The notes: generated from the letters alone by a model not told the origin. 64,000 nt of DNA from Spirosoma sp. KUDC1026 (GCF_013375035.1 NZ_CP056032.1:2030001-2094000), one strand, 5' to 3'; counted from the stretch's first letter, positions 26,029 to 35,881 are shown. Numbers and translations: made by a program.

Positions 26029-29000
26029 ATGTCCATCACCACCGAGAAAACCTTTGAATCCGCCATTGTCGAGCATCTGACCAGTTCAGCGGGAGGCTGG
26101 CTGGCAGGGCGCGATCAGGAGTACGATAAGTTGCTGGCGCTGTTTCCTTCGTACGTCGTGTCCTTTCTGACAGAGACGCAGCCGAAGCAGTGGGAGAAGC
26201 TGGCGAAAATACACGGTCTCGCTGTTGAAACGAAACTCTTGCAGCGGCTCAGTAAAGAATTGGAATTACGGGGTACCCTGGACGTAATACGTAATGGCTT
26301 TACGGATTATGGTGTTACGTTCCGCATGAGTTACAGCAAACCCGAAAGTAGCCTCAATCCGGATACCCTGGCGCTTTACGGGAAGAATCAACTGCACGTA
26401 ACCCGGCAACTGCACTACAGCGCTGCGAATACTAAATCCCTCGATCTGCTCCTTTCTGTCAATGGGCTGCCCGTGGCTACCGCCGAGTTGAAAAATCACT
26501 TCACCGGACAGACCGCCGACAATGCCCGGCGGCAGTTCAGCCAGGATCGGGATCCCAAAGAAACCCTGTTTCAGGGGAAATCCCGGACGCTCGTTCACTT
26601 TGCGGTTGACTCAGACGAAGTCTACATGACCACGAAGCTGGAAGAGGGCAAAACCCGCTTTCTGCCATTCAATCAGGGGAATGATAATGCCGCCGGGAAC
26701 CCGCCTAATCCGGATGGCTACCAGACCAGCTACCTGTGGGAAACGATCTGGCAGCGGGATAGCTGGCTGGACATCATCAATCGGTTTCTGCACATTCAGA
26801 CCGAAACGATCGAGGACAAGGCCACCGGCAAAACGCACAAACGGGAACGTATCATCTTTCCTCGTTACCATCAGCTGGAAGCCGTTCGGGCGCTGGCTAA
26901 AGATGCGCGGGCGGCAGGGGCGGGAAAAAATTATCTGATTCAGCATTCTGCCGGTTCAGGAAAAAGTAATTCCATTGCCTGGCTGGCGTATCGACTGTTC
27001 AGTCTGCACAACCTGGCGAACGAACGCGTATTCGATACCATTATCGTCATCACTGATCGTAAGGTACTGGATCAGCAACTGCAGAACACCATATACCAAT
27101 TCGAGCATCGTACCGGCGTTGTGCAGAAGATCGACAAGGATACGCACCAGCTACGTGACGCCCTGCTTACGGGGAGTGGTATCGTTATTACAACGCTGCA
27201 GAAATTCCCCTTTGTGCTGGAATCCATCGACCGGGCGGCTAAGGACGAGACACTGAACAAAGCCGAATCCCTGCAAAGGATTGCGTCCCGGCGTTACGCC
27301 CTGATCGTCGACGAAGCGCACAGTTCGCAAGGAGGAGAAGCGTCCCGCAAGATGAAAGAAGTGCTGGCGGCTGCCTCGCTGGAAGAGGCCGAACAAGCAG
27401 AGGACGCCGAGCAGGGCGAAGACGGCGAGGACTTCATTCGGCGAGCCATGGAGACGCGGGGTCAGCAGCCCAACCTCAGCTTTTTTGCCTTTACGGCGAC
27501 ACCAAAGCAAAAAACGCTGAGCGTGTTTGGTACCCCTGACGTAGCGGGTAAGCCCCGGCCTTTCCACCTGTATTCCATGCGGCAGGCGATTGAGGAAGGG
27601 TTTATTCTGGACGTACTGGCCAATTACACAACCTACGAACTGTATTTCAAGCTCTCCAAGGCGATTGAGGACGACCCCGAACTGAATAAGAAAAAAGCAT
27701 CGATTGCCATTGGTCGGTTCGTGTCGTTGCACCCGCATAACATCGCTCAGAAGACAGAAATTATCATTGAGCACTTCCGACAGGTAGTCAGTAAGAAGAT
27801 AGGCGGAAAGGCCAAAGCAATGGTGGTTACAGGCTCCCGGCTTCACGCCTTACGCTATTACCTGGCTTTTAAAAATTACATCAGTCAGAAAGGGTACACG
27901 GAGATCAAAGCCCTGGTGGCCTTCTCGGGTAAAGTCATTGACGACCTCTTTCCGGAAGGCGTGACCGAAGTGCAGCTGAATGGCTTTGGCGAAAAAGAGC
28001 TGCCCGAAAAATTTGCTTCCGACGACTACCAGCTTCTTCTGGTGGCCAACAAATACCAGACAGGCTTCGACCAGCCCCTGCTGCATACCATGTATGTCGA
28101 CAAGAAACTGAACGGCGTGCTGGCGGTGCAGACGCTATCGCGGTTGAACCGGACCCAGACCGGTAAGGAGGACACGTTCGTGCTTGATTTTGCCAACGAT
28201 CGGGAAACGATTCTGGCTTCGTTCCAGCCTTACTACGAACTGACCACAGTAGCCGAAAGTACCGACCCGAATCTGCTGTATGATTTAAAAAATAAACTGG
28301 ATGCGCGGCTGGTGTACTGGCAATCGGAAATCGACGGCTTCTGCAACGTTTTCTTTGATCCGGCCAGCAACGTAAAGGACCAGAAACGACTATATGGTTT
28401 TACCGGTCCCGCCGTCGACCGGTATCGTAACCTGCTGGAAGAGGAGCAGGATGAATTTAAACGGAACCTGACCCAATGGCTGCGGCTGTATGCGTTTCTG
28501 TCGCAGATCATGCCGTTTCAGGACGTGGCGCTGGAGAAATTATTCGTGTACGGCAAATACCTCAGCCTGAAACTTCCCAGGCAGGATATGGCCGAACGGC
28601 TGAAACTGAATGATGAAGTCGCACTGGATTACTACCGCCTGCAAAAGATTGCTGATAATGAACCAATCGTTCTGGAGTCGATGGGTGAGTATGGGCTAGA
28701 GGGCAGTAGTGAAACCGGCATGAAGCGCGACAAAGAAGAGAAAGCGCCCCTTTCGGATATAATCAACGTATTGAATGATCGGTATGGAATGGACTTCACC
28801 GAAGCCGATAAGCTCTTTTTTGATCAGATCGAACAGGAACTGGTTGACGATCAGAAGTTGGTTCATCAAGCCCAGAACAATACAATTGATAATTTCAGGT
28901 ATGGCTTCCACGATGCGTTCATCGATAAACTGATTGACCGCATGGAACAGAACCAGGAAATCTCATCCCGCATCCTCAATGATAAAGATTTCGGTGGGAC

Positions 29001-29049
29001 GGTAATTGATCTGATTCTGGAAAAGGTTTACAAACGGGTCAACAAATAG
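26029..29049 (+). CDS. hsdR: Type I restriction-modification, restriction (translocase/nuclease) subunit
   Basis: The ATG at 26029 (MSITTEKTFESAIVEHL) gives 1,006 residues. A TTG at 25987 is less likely because the usual family start is the TEKTFE phrase. The N-terminal nuclease contains LDLLLSVNGLPVATAELKN near residues 143-160, with the ExK element. The SF2 motor follows: Walker A HSAGSGKSN near 308 and DEAH in LIVDEAHSS near 427, then TATPKQ and later QTLSRLNRT. HsdR pulls DNA through the bound M2S complex and cuts at collision or stall. All motifs are intact. It is set 225 bases after hsdS, possibly with its own promoter. Confidence 0.95.
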   Translation: MSITTEKTFESAIVEHLTSSAGGWLAGRDQEYDKLLALFPSYVVSFLTETQPKQWEKLAKIHGLAVETKLLQRLSKELELRGTLDVIRNGFTDYGVTFRMSYSKPESSLNPDTLALYGKNQLHVTRQLHYSAANTKSLDLLLSVNGLPVATAELKNHFTGQTADNARRQFSQDRDPKETLFQGKSRTLVHFAVDSDEVYMTTKLEEGKTRFLPFNQGNDNAAGNPPNPDGYQTSYLWETIWQRDSWLDIINRFLHIQTETIEDKATGKTHKRERIIFPRYHQLEAVRALAKDARAAGAGKNYLIQHSAGSGKSNSIAWLAYRLFSLHNLANERVFDTIIVITDRKVLDQQLQNTIYQFEHRTGVVQKIDKDTHQLRDALLTGSGIVITTLQKFPFVLESIDRAAKDETLNKAESLQRIASRRYALIVDEAHSSQGGEASRKMKEVLAAASLEEAEQAEDAEQGEDGEDFIRRAMETRGQQPNLSFFAFTATPKQKTLSVFGTPDVAGKPRPFHLYSMRQAIEEGFILDVLANYTTYELYFKLSKAIEDDPELNKKKASIAIGRFVSLHPHNIAQKTEIIIEHFRQVVSKKIGGKAKAMVVTGSRLHALRYYLAFKNYISQKGYTEIKALVAFSGKVIDDLFPEGVTEVQLNGFGEKELPEKFASDDYQLLLVANKYQTGFDQPLLHTMYVDKKLNGVLAVQTLSRLNRTQTGKEDTFVLDFANDRETILASFQPYYELTTVAESTDPNLLYDLKNKLDARLVYWQSEIDGFCNVFFDPASNVKDQKRLYGFTGPAVDRYRNLLEEEQDEFKRNLTQWLRLYAFLSQIMPFQDVALEKLFVYGKYLSLKLPRQDMAERLKLNDEVALDYYRLQKIADNEPIVLESMGEYGLEGSSETGMKRDKEEKAPLSDIINVLNDRYGMDFTEADKLFFDQIEQELVDDQKLVHQAQNNTIDNFRYGFHDAFIDKLIDRMEQNQEISSRILNDKDFGGTVIDLILEKVYKRVNK

Positions 29050-29076
29050 CTGTCAAATAGCAGCTGTCAACTGGGC

Positions 29077-29119
29077 AAAAAGAATGAGCGTAGCAGTCAC
29101 TGCCACGCCCATTCTTTTT
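29077..29119. terminator. Terminator between hsdR and the Hhe-like gene
   Basis: AAAAAGAATG (29077-29086) and its inverse (29110-29119) close a stem. Its two internal mismatches become G-U pairs in RNA read from the minus strand, so it fits the minus-strand gene best. T-runs are present on both sides. Confidence 0.7.
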
Positions 29120-29122
29120 GTG

Positions 29123-32100
29123 CTAAACAAATAATTTACCATCCTGCTCCTGCAACGTCTGACGCTCAACGAGCTGATCGATTCTACTGATGATGATATT
29201 GCGGAATTCGGAACTGAGAGCTTTGTAGCCAAGTAGGACGCTTACTTCTTTGGCGGCTTCCTCCCGGGTAAGGAGTCTGGCCAGCCGTGTCGTGTGTTCC
29301 AGCGCCAGATCGATCTCGACAGGTGGGATATTAACCACTTTTCGCGCACCTGCCGGTGCCCGTTCGTCGCGCACTCTAACCTGAACCGGCTCATCCTTCA
29401 GAAATACGTATGGACCTTCCCGGATGACCAACTGCTCTCTGGAAAGTACCTCTACCCCTCTGGTCACTAACGTTCGAAATTTATCTCCCGCTCGGCTCAA
29501 ACCCCATTGCTCACGCATCCGTGTCGTCAGTTCTTCGATGTGCATAGGAGCCTCAACCGCTAAAATTTTACGAACCATGGCGCTGATCTGGCCTGGATTT
29601 AGGGTATAAGGGTCTTCGGTAAATACCGGTAACCTTGGCGTAGTTAGATAAGGGACTGTGAACGAGTTTTCTTCCTCTTCGTCAGGTTTGCGGGTCAGGT
29701 GGAAAATGTTCTGCTCGTCTTCGGGCTTGACAATTGCCACCTGATCGGCATCCGTCAGGAGGGACAAGGCTTCATCGTAAGCAGCTTTGATTTTCGCTAA
29801 CTCCTGATCCCTTCTGCGGAAGAAATCAATGCCCCACAGACGGTGAATTATCCAGCCTTTTGACTCCAGTATGGATTGACGCAAGCGGTCCCGCTCACGA
29901 GCTGACGGCGATGAATGGTAGGCAACGCCGTCGCACTCTATACCAATCACGTACCGTCCTTTTCGCTCTGGATCTACAACGGCTAAGTCAATGAAAAAAC
30001 CCGCTATACCAACCTGCGTATGGACTTCCCAACCAAAGTTTGTCTCTAAAGCTTCTTTGACCGCATCTTCAAATGGACTGCCAGTCGGGCGTTCGCTTTG
30101 TTGAGCGACGTCCAGCAATCCTGTACGGGTGTAGTGCAGAAATTGCTTCAAACCGGCTACGCCCTCGCCGGTGTTTGGGCCGAGTTCAATATCCTGATCC
30201 GTAATTGACGCAAAAACATCACATCGTTTGCGAGCTCGGGATATAATTACATTCAGGCGACGTTCACCCCCCTGGCGGTTAAGTGGTCCGAAGTTCATGC
30301 TTAGTTTGCCGTGACTATCGCGGCCATAGCCAACGGAGAGGAAAATGACATCACGCTCGTCGCCCTGAACGTTTTCCAGGTTTTTGATAAAAAACGGTTC
30401 GTGTGGATACTGGCTGAAAAAGCTCTCGCATTGTGGCGTTTGTCTACGTAAGCGTTCGACTTCATCCTGTATGGCCCGTTGTTGAGCCATAGAAAAGGCC
30501 GCAACGCCCAGAGTTTGATCCGAATTACTTAGCGCGTGTTTAATAACTGCCTGTGCTACTGCTTTAGCTTCAATTTCGTTGGCCCGTGTGTTCGAGCGGT
30601 CGTAAACCCCCGGAACGGGCCGCCAAACCAGACCTAAACCGGCATTCTGCTTCCATGGGCTAGGAACAATATAAAGCTTATTTTCATAGTATCGTTTGTT
30701 GGAAACCGCAATGAGTGAATGGTGCTTACTTCGGTAATGCCACCGAAGCAGGGTATCCGTTAGCCCACGGGCCTTTCCTAACGATAGAATGCTCTCCAAT
30801 TCTTTGGCCTTGACTAAACCCGCATCGGTGTTATCCTCCTCGCCATCCTGGTTTGTATCGTTGGATGTCAGTTTTGAGAAGAAATTACTCGGGGGGAGCT
30901 GTTTATCATCGCCAACCACAACAATCTGCCGACAACGCGCTACGGCACCCAGGGCATCGACGGGTTTTACCTGACTGGCTTCATCGATGACCAGCAAATC
31001 GAATTCAATTTTCCCTGGTTCGAGAAATTGAGCTACGGATAAGGGGCTCATCATAAAAACCGGTTTGAGGTCCTGTACAACCGATCCCGCCAGACTGAGC
31101 AACTGCCTGATGGGTTTATGCGAACGTTGCTTATTGACTTCCCCAAGGACAGTACCGATTGCCCCAACCGGGCGTCTGGGAGGTAGTTGCCGATAATGAC
31201 TCGTCAGCACATTGACTTTAGCCAGGTGAAGTCGCTGGCGATCTGTGTGCTGGAAGGCTTTTACCTGTTGGTTATGAAAAGTGCCATCAAAATTTGCCAG
31301 CTCTCTATCATATAAATAAGACTGGTGAAGCTGCTGCTGGGCCACAATACGTTCATAAGCCGGTAGCAATTGCGCGTGGGTAACCTTATTCTGTTCAGCG
31401 AGGGCGATTAAGGAATCCAGAGGGCTATGCTTGTCTTTACCTTCCTGCAGAGCTTGCTGCCAGAATACCCAGTCGGGTAACAAGTCTAAGCTGTTACACC
31501 AGCTTGTAAGCGTTGATAGCCACTGATCCAGTGTAATGTGAATTTCTTCTTTGGTCTGAAAATAAGGCTCGGTTACTAACACTAACTCTGTTTGTAGTCG
31601 TTGCCAGTGACTGGCAAAATCGTCCAGTAACGTTTTAAGGCTGGCAGCATGGGTAATCGCTTGGTTAATATCGATGACTAACGCCTTTTCCCGGTTCGTT
31701 GAACTGTAGCCCCCTTCGGTGAGGTCTTCAATCCATTCGGCAATGGCTACCAGGCGCTGGCTGACGCCTTCCTCTTCCCAAAAACCACCAAACGCCTGTT
31801 GACCGATTGTCTGTTTAGACTGGATGATCTGATACGCATTCTGCCCGTCAACAATTCGGCTGATAAGCAGTAAACGCTCGTCAAACCCTTGCGGGAGCGA
31901 AACTCTCATATCAGCCGCTACGTGTTTCATAGCTTGTCGGTAATCGCCATACAGAAACTTATACCATTTACGACCGTGCTTCTCAATCTGTTGCCGAGAC
32001 TGGCTCCAGTCGTTCTGCCACACGTGGGGTTGAGTCTGATCCTGTAACTCGTCCACAACCGATTCAAAGGCATATTTCGTTTTAGCAATAGATACCAGGG

Positions 32101-33904
32101 CTTTAGGAGCCTGTTCCCAGATCGGTTGATTGATCGGATCGAATTGGGAAACGGGTCGTTTGCTAGCGAGTTCTGACAGAATCTGTAAACGACTAACTGT
32201 GCCCATCGTCAGATCAGTAGTCTCAAACTGAAACACGCTGGCCAGAGGAGTGGCGATGTTGAGCTGGTCGGCAAGGTTTTTAATCAGACGTTTGAGTGTT
32301 GTTTCAAGACGTGATCGCTCCAGACCTGTGTATTGAGTAAGCTTAACGCCCCGCCACGGATTCGTTGTTAGATCTCCGACGTCTTTTAAACGGGACGACA
32401 GAGTATTTAGGAAATTTTTGTGATCCGTTACTGTCTGACGTGTCCAGGATTCCGCCCCAGGGAATTGGATGTTCATCTCTTCTCCCTGCGGCAATCCATG
32501 ATACGCCAGCGTACCAATGTGAGTAAAAGGAGAATGGTATTCGGGTGATTGAACTGTATGAAGCCGCGATGGATGCTGGTTGAGCTGCGTTCGCTGATGC
32601 GTTAAATCATTATTCAATTCTGTTAACTCATCGGACGTAGGATTGCCTAACTCCCAGGTCGCTTTCAGCTCACCTGCTACAGCACTTTTGCGGGCTTTAT
32701 TAGAGTGCAATTCCAGACACAGTACGCCCAGTCCTTCTTTTTCCAGGCGCTGTTTAACTACTTCCAGAGCTGCCAGTTTTTCGGCAAGGAATAATACTTT
32801 TTTACCATCCAGCACTGCCGTGGCAATGATATTGGTGATTGTCTGGCTTTTACCCGTACCGGGCGGTCCCTGAATAACGAGGTTGTGCCCCTCCCGAACC
32901 AGTTCAATAGCAATCGTTTGGGAGGTGTCGGCATCGACTACATGATCAAGCCGTTCAGCCGGAATGCGGTCATCCAACCGTTCTAGTCCTGTCCAACTGT
33001 TGGACGGTTCAGACTGCCAGGAGTCTGAATTAGGTACTAACAATCGGCGAACTAAACTATGTTGAAGAGGAGAATGCGACTCTGGCCATGAAGTGACATC
33101 CAGGTCCTTGTACATCAGAAACTTAGCAAACGAAAAGAAACCAACACACATACTGTCTGGCTCAACGGACCAGTCCGGCATTGTCATAATTGATTGCTCT
33201 ACTTTAGCGAAATACTCTCTCAACGTAAACCCTTCGTTATCATCTGCATTGAGAAGGGGAATCGAGATGCCGAATTCAATACTGAGTTTTTCCGCCAATG
33301 ACAGATTATCCTGAAAATCCTCCTCCCGCCATTTGATGGCGAATCGCTCACTGACTGACTGACGGATGAGGTCTACAGGAACTAATAGTAATGGAGCTAC
33401 TCGTTCAGTATTGTTATTTGACTTATCAACCCATTTTAAGAAGCCAAGAGCTAAATACAGAATGTTGACTCCCTGTTCCTCAGTAATTGTCCGGGCTTCA
33501 TTGTGCAAATCGAAAAGTCGACGCTGCAATACCTCCGGACTTAGACGAGTCTGGAGTTTGGAGTCAGTATGACGCTTTGCTTTACCAGTTGTTGTGTCCA
33601 CCTCATCGTCCGGAAGAGGCAGTTCTACTAGATGATCAACATCATCAGTGACTACAAAACTCTCATGGGTGGTGCTCTTTTTAGTTAGCTCAACTTTGCC
33701 AGGCAAGAATGTAAACGTCTTTTTATCTGCTACAAGCCGCCTATACACTTCTTCGGACTTCTCATCAAAAATCTGAATAAGTCGAGCGCTCTTTGAACCA
33801 ACGGGGATAGATATTAGCCGATTACGGGTTGACAGATCAAGTAATTCACGTCGGCTGCCATCTAACTGTTTTTGAATTGAATCAGTAGGGATAGTTGAAT
33901 TCAT
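29123..33904 (-). CDS. DUF4011-SF1 helicase-Vsr-like nuclease-DUF3320 protein (Hhe-like defence)
   Basis: The 1,593-residue protein begins with a DUF4011-type domain (RRELLDLSTRNRLISIP; LLLVPVDLIRQ). An SF1 Upf1-like helicase follows: Walker A GPPGTGKS near residue 346, Walker B VIDEASQ near 973, GDDKQLPPS, and the C-terminal motifs VQGDERDVIFLSVGYG and RRLNVIISRARKRCDVF near 1180-1240. Residues about 1275-1360 form a Vsr/MTES_1575-like nuclease with GFFIDLAVV and GIECDGVAYH. A DUF3320-like C-terminus follows (LNPGQISAMVRKILAVE). This architecture was reported as an anti-phage gene named Hhe in the 2020 survey by Gao and colleagues, from memory. It is a single-gene system, faces hsdR, and lies 300 bases from a tRNA gene. 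All motifs look intact. Confidence 0.88.
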   Translation of the reverse strand: MNSTIPTDSIQKQLDGSRRELLDLSTRNRLISIPVGSKSARLIQIFDEKSEEVYRRLVADKKTFTFLPGKVELTKKSTTHESFVVTDDVDHLVELPLPDDEVDTTTGKAKRHTDSKLQTRLSPEVLQRRLFDLHNEARTITEEQGVNILYLALGFLKWVDKSNNNTERVAPLLLVPVDLIRQSVSERFAIKWREEDFQDNLSLAEKLSIEFGISIPLLNADDNEGFTLREYFAKVEQSIMTMPDWSVEPDSMCVGFFSFAKFLMYKDLDVTSWPESHSPLQHSLVRRLLVPNSDSWQSEPSNSWTGLERLDDRIPAERLDHVVDADTSQTIAIELVREGHNLVIQGPPGTGKSQTITNIIATAVLDGKKVLFLAEKLAALEVVKQRLEKEGLGVLCLELHSNKARKSAVAGELKATWELGNPTSDELTELNNDLTHQRTQLNQHPSRLHTVQSPEYHSPFTHIGTLAYHGLPQGEEMNIQFPGAESWTRQTVTDHKNFLNTLSSRLKDVGDLTTNPWRGVKLTQYTGLERSRLETTLKRLIKNLADQLNIATPLASVFQFETTDLTMGTVSRLQILSELASKRPVSQFDPINQPIWEQAPKALVSIAKTKYAFESVVDELQDQTQPHVWQNDWSQSRQQIEKHGRKWYKFLYGDYRQAMKHVAADMRVSLPQGFDERLLLISRIVDGQNAYQIIQSKQTIGQQAFGGFWEEEGVSQRLVAIAEWIEDLTEGGYSSTNREKALVIDINQAITHAASLKTLLDDFASHWQRLQTELVLVTEPYFQTKEEIHITLDQWLSTLTSWCNSLDLLPDWVFWQQALQEGKDKHSPLDSLIALAEQNKVTHAQLLPAYERIVAQQQLHQSYLYDRELANFDGTFHNQQVKAFQHTDRQRLHLAKVNVLTSHYRQLPPRRPVGAIGTVLGEVNKQRSHKPIRQLLSLAGSVVQDLKPVFMMSPLSVAQFLEPGKIEFDLLVIDEASQVKPVDALGAVARCRQIVVVGDDKQLPPSNFFSKLTSNDTNQDGEEDNTDAGLVKAKELESILSLGKARGLTDTLLRWHYRSKHHSLIAVSNKRYYENKLYIVPSPWKQNAGLGLVWRPVPGVYDRSNTRANEIEAKAVAQAVIKHALSNSDQTLGVAAFSMAQQRAIQDEVERLRRQTPQCESFFSQYPHEPFFIKNLENVQGDERDVIFLSVGYGRDSHGKLSMNFGPLNRQGGERRLNVIISRARKRCDVFASITDQDIELGPNTGEGVAGLKQFLHYTRTGLLDVAQQSERPTGSPFEDAVKEALETNFGWEVHTQVGIAGFFIDLAVVDPERKGRYVIGIECDGVAYHSSPSARERDRLRQSILESKGWIIHRLWGIDFFRRRDQELAKIKAAYDEALSLLTDADQVAIVKPEDEQNIFHLTRKPDEEEENSFTVPYLTTPRLPVFTEDPYTLNPGQISAMVRKILAVEAPMHIEELTTRMREQWGLSRAGDKFRTLVTRGVEVLSREQLVIREGPYVFLKDEPVQVRVRDERAPAGARKVVNIPPVEIDLALEHTTRLARLLTREEAAKEVSVLLGYKALSSEFRNIIISRIDQLVERQTLQEQDGKLFV

Positions 33905-34132
33905 GTATTCTCTGGTGATGGATACAAATAACCAGGTACTATATGGTATTCGTACAGGAATAAGATAGATTGGAAAGGTAAATTAGGAAAAACGGCTAAC
34001 ACTTCAAGCAATATCCATTGCCCGAAATGAGGAAATCAATTGTACAGAAAGATTAATAAACGTTCAGATGCCTTTATGAAAAATCAAAGTCATCTTAGGC
34101 CGGAAGATGCCCGGCAGAAGGGAGCGCACTTT

Positions 34133-34152
34133 TGTACACCAAAATGTACACC
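34133..34152. repeat. Tandem TGTACACC words next to tRNA-Val
   Basis: TGTACACC occurs twice, separated by AAAA, 51 bases from the tRNA 3' end. The position next to a tRNA and a defence island suggests a remnant of an integrase core or arm site. This is inference. Confidence 0.35.
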
Positions 34153-34158
34153 AATAAA

Positions 34159-34191
34159 AAAGGGTTACGATCATTTCTGATGTAACCCTTT
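34159..34191 (-). terminator. Terminator of tRNA-Val
   Basis: AAAGGGTTAC (34159-34168) and its inverse (34182-34191) form a stem with a 13-base loop. On the minus strand a T-run (CCTTTTTTATTGG) follows. Confidence 0.8.
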
Positions 34192-34202
34192 GATTTTCAG
34201 TG

Positions 34203-34277
34203 TGGGAGTTGACGGGTTCGAACCGCCGACCCTCTGCTTGTAAGGCAGATGCTCTGAACCAGCTGAGCTAAACTCCC
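34203..34277 (-). tRNA. tRNA-Val (anticodon UAC)
   Basis: The 75-base cloverleaf read on the minus strand has acceptor GGGAGTT/AACTCCC, D arm GCTC...GAGC, anticodon loop CTTACAA, T loop TTCGAAC and discriminator A. The anticodon TAC gives valine. CCA is not encoded. It borders the defence island with its 3' end facing the island. Confidence 0.96.
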
Positions 34278-34295
34278 TTTTCCGTTTTGGTGATG

Positions 34296-34328
34296 CAAAG
34301 ATAAGGGGGTGAAGGACCTTTTTGCAAA
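34296..34328 (-). promoter_or_regulatory. Promoter of tRNA-Val
   Basis: On the minus strand TTTG (34325-34328) and TATCTTTG (34296-34303) match the Bacteroidota -33/-7 boxes with 21 bases between them. They lie 19 bases before the tRNA. This is the clearest promoter in the window. Confidence 0.75.
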
Positions 34329-34439
34329 TCTGTGTCCGAAAAAATTGAGAAAAATTTCTGTTTCCAAGAGCTTACGACCTTAATTGATTGATCGTCAGAG
34401 TGCTCTTGTTTGAAAAATTTTGCCCTAGTACGTATTGGC

Positions 34440-35195
34440 TCACTCAAAATTCAGATAGAGTGTAATGGAGTGAGAAGTGAGCTTGCGAATACCGACGCTG
34501 GCTGCGTTAGTACTTGGTCGATACAAGTTGGTAAGACCGTGTGAAAACCGAATCTCGGGCGCAAACTTGAAGAACTCGAAAAACTGTTCGAAGCCGATCC
34601 CGTACTCTACTGACAGATCCGTTGTTCCGGTGCTAAGCCGGGATAAGCCCTGCGTTTCGCGCCGACGAACATTGGTCTCGAAGCTGAAAGCTCCCCCCGC
34701 CAGCAAATACATACGCGAATTGTTACGTCGCTGGGACTTGTATTTAAGCAGGAGCGGAAAATCCAGCCAGGTTGATTCGCGCACTTCGGTTCGACTGGTG
34801 CCCCCCGGATAATCGTACTGCACTTCGCGGCTGTAGAGTGATACGGCGGGGGTCAGCCGTAGGTCAAAGCGATCGTCCAGATAACCGTTTATGACAAAGC
34901 CAACCCGAAAGCCACCTTTGTTGGGTGAATATATGCGATAAGACGAATCGGCTGACGTAACGAAAGCTGGACTGTACCCCACCGAAAAGCGAGTAATCGG
35001 AGCCGCGAAGAAAAAACCGTAGTGGATAGGTTTATCATCGTAATGCTCCAGGTGCTTGCGCACGTATTTGTACGTCTGCGCCTGGGTTGGGAGCGTAGCT
35101 AGTAAACTCAGGAGCAGTACAAGGCAAAACGCAGCCCTCAGGCTTTTTTCTGACCGATGTAGATTGAGGCAACGCCGAAGGTAAGCGGTATCCAT
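34440..35195 (-). CDS. porT: PorT-family outer-membrane beta-barrel protein
   Basis: The frame gives 251 residues with a hydrophobic signal segment (FCLVLLLSLLATLPTQAQ) that starts about 22 residues in. The real start may therefore be a downstream non-ATG codon. The mature protein alternates as an 8-strand barrel, with IHYGFFFAAPITRFSV near the N-terminus and a C-terminal SITLYLNFE. PorT (SprT) is a component of type IX secretion, and in Bacteroidota its gene often follows ubiE, as here. The overlap with ubiE is 58 bases from the ATG shown, or nearly none with a later start. The presence of a type IX sorting domain elsewhere in the window supports this reading. Confidence 0.78.
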   Translation of the reverse strand: MDTAYLRRCLNLHRSEKSLRAAFCLVLLLSLLATLPTQAQTYKYVRKHLEHYDDKPIHYGFFFAAPITRFSVGYSPAFVTSADSSYRIYSPNKGGFRVGFVINGYLDDRFDLRLTPAVSLYSREVQYDYPGGTSRTEVRESTWLDFPLLLKYKSQRRNNSRMYLLAGGAFSFETNVRRRETQGLSRLSTGTTDLSVEYGIGFEQFFEFFKFAPEIRFSHGLTNLYRPSTNAASVGIRKLTSHSITLYLNFE

Positions 35196-35881
35196 TTGGT
35201 GTTCGTGAAGCCAGCCGCTTCGTAAATACGCAGAAAGTCGGGGCCATCGGGAAACGCCTGCACCGATTCGGGCAAGTACGTATACGCCGATGAGTCCTTA
35301 CTTACCAAACGTCCGATCAGCGGCAGGATAGTCCGGGAATAAAAACCGTAAACTTGTTTAAACGGGAACTGACGCGGATTCGAGAACTCCAGCACTACGC
35401 AAACGCCACCGGGACGCGTAACACGGTGCATGTCGGTCAAGCCCTTGAGCAGGTTCTCGAAGTTACGTACTCCAAAAGCAACGATGACAGCATCGAAATC
35501 ATTGTCTGGCAGGGGTAAACCTTCCGAATCGCCCATCCGCATTTCGATGATCTGGTCGACACCCCGTTTTTTCATCTTCTCCCGGCCCACGGCCAGCATT
35601 CCCTCGGAAATATCCATGCCAACAATTTTTTGTGGCTTGAGGGAGAGTGCTTCCAGCGCGAAGTCGCCCGTACCGGTGGCAATGTCCAGAATACGATTGG
35701 GGGCATAGGTAGCCGAGCGGTATTTGCCCAGTTCGCGAATGGCCCGCTTGCGCCAGAGAATATCAATGCCCCCACTCAATACGTGGTTCAGCAGGTCATA
35801 TTTTGGCGAGATAGCGTCAAACATTTCTGCGACCTGTTCGCGCTTGGAGGTATCTTTATCTTTATAAGGTACGACGGCCAT
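35138..35881 (-). CDS. ubiE: Demethylmenaquinone/2-methoxybenzoquinol methyltransferase
   Basis: The 247-residue protein starts with YKDKDTSKREQVAEMFDAISPKYD (quoted in part) and has the SAM motif LDIATGTGDFALEAL near residues 66-80. The family phrases VAFGVRNFENL and GGVCVVLEFSNPR follow. It performs the final C-methylation of menaquinone. In Bacteroidota this is the menaquinone branch, so menG would be an equally good name. It ends in the middle of the porT frame. The upstream 137 bases to the divergent dipeptidase hold its promoter. Confidence 0.95.
   Translation of the reverse strand: MAVVPYKDKDTSKREQVAEMFDAISPKYDLLNHVLSGGIDILWRKRAIRELGKYRSATYAPNRILDIATGTGDFALEALSLKPQKIVGMDISEGMLAVGREKMKKRGVDQIIEMRMGDSEGLPLPDNDFDAVIVAFGVRNFENLLKGLTDMHRVTRPGGVCVVLEFSNPRQFPFKQVYGFYSRTILPLIGRLVSKDSSAYTYLPESVQAFPDGPDFLRIYEAAGFTNTKWIPLTFGVASIYIGQKKA

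Larger units (their letters stand above)
33905..34202. other. Gap between the Hhe-like gene and tRNA-Val
   Basis: These 298 bases hold the promoter side of the large helicase gene, a tandem pair of TGTACACC words (34133-34152) and the tRNA terminator at 34159-34191. No coding frame was found. A short inverted repeat GCCGG/CCGGC occurs near 34098. Confidence 0.5.

Noticed and set aside
29123-33904. Assignment to Mokosh, DISARM or BREX
   Set aside because: The gene lacks the PLD or kinase parts of Mokosh and no DISARM or BREX partners are present. The DUF4011/Vsr/DUF3320 order fits the single-gene Hhe type better.
21484-34277. A duplicated tRNA 3' end as attL/attR of the defence island
   Set aside because: I looked for the tRNA-Val 3' sequence in the gap before hsdM and in the gap after the helicase gene and saw no copy.
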